This document shows, piece by piece, positions 19,792-19,818 of a DNA stretch of 19,818 nt. The position numbers were made by a program, and so were the translations under genes. The DNA lies in NCBI GenBank assembly GCA_031254685.1, contig JAIRTZ010000081.1, positions 1 to 19,818 on the forward strand, read 5' to 3'. The stretch's first letter is position 1. Each line of letters begins with the position of its first letter. The notes under the pieces are model-generated. The model worked only from the letters and a program-made list of their open reading frames with translations. It had not been told where the DNA came from and searched no databases. Origin of the DNA: Methanomassiliicoccaceae archaeon. Its GTDB lineage: Archaea; Thermoplasmatota; Thermoplasmata; Methanomassiliicoccales; Methanomethylophilaceae.

Positions 19792-19818
19792 ATGTCAGGA
19801 TGGACGTATGCGAAGGCG
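19792..19818 (+). CDS. purM: Probable phosphoribosylformylglycinamidine cyclo-ligase, first nine codons
   Basis: Only MSGWTYAKA is visible. Archaeal PurM proteins characteristically start with a WTYAKAGVD-type sequence, and the match plus the TATA box just upstream makes this the best reading. PurM closes the imidazole ring to give AIR in purine synthesis. Nine codons cannot prove it. Confidence 0.55.

Noticed and set aside
1..19818. CRISPR array, rRNA genes or insertion sequence
   Set aside because: No regularly spaced repeats, rRNA sequence, transposase or terminal inverted repeats were seen.

Overview
The window looks like archaeal chromosome, most likely a methanogen of the Thermoplasmatota (Methanomassiliicoccales or a close relative). 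The main clues are a heterodisulfide reductase HdrD, the archaeal tRNA methylase Trm56, an Lhr-type helicase, archaeal TATA boxes, and many genes whose start codon lies 24-30 nt after a TATA-like box, as expected for leaderless mRNAs. The lineage is an inference; no rRNA is present.

Layout. 1-742: thioredoxin reductase (cut by the window edge) and thioredoxin, one operon. 914-1454: Phd/YefM antitoxin and YoeB-like toxin with an altered C-terminus. 1581-3425: PRC-barrel protein, then an overlapping operon on the minus strand (winged-helix protein, Trm56, HD hydrolase). 3572-4127: a 52-residue zinc-ribbon protein and a small helix-turn-helix protein. 4163-4320: tRNA-Asn and a CAT-anticodon tRNA. 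The 3' half of the second tRNA recurs, mutated, at 5978-6026. The two copies bracket an AT-richer two-gene island (winged-helix regulator plus nucleotidyltransferase), which looks like the remnant of an element integrated at a tRNA gene.

6137-10287: CobW-type GTPase, MIP channel, two tandem TDT-family transporters, and a decayed fragment of a second MIP channel. This block has evidently been duplicated and partly lost. 10277-14371: NifS-type cysteine desulfurase, divergent from a very unusual 938-residue HdrD. Its normal HdrD core is followed by an Ala/Pro linker and four tandem repeats that resemble catalytically degenerate Vsr/DUF559 endonuclease-fold domains. 14451-17189: Lhr-family helicase. 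17337-18251: RhuM-type protein with a PLD-like C-terminal domain, probably acquired. 18263-19554: RlmE-type rRNA methylase and FAH-family hydrolase, one operon. The window ends in the first nine codons of a probable purM.

The strongest candidate for something undescribed is the HdrD-(Vsr-like)4 fusion. Next come the tRNA-bounded island and the duplicated, decaying MIP/TDT cluster.
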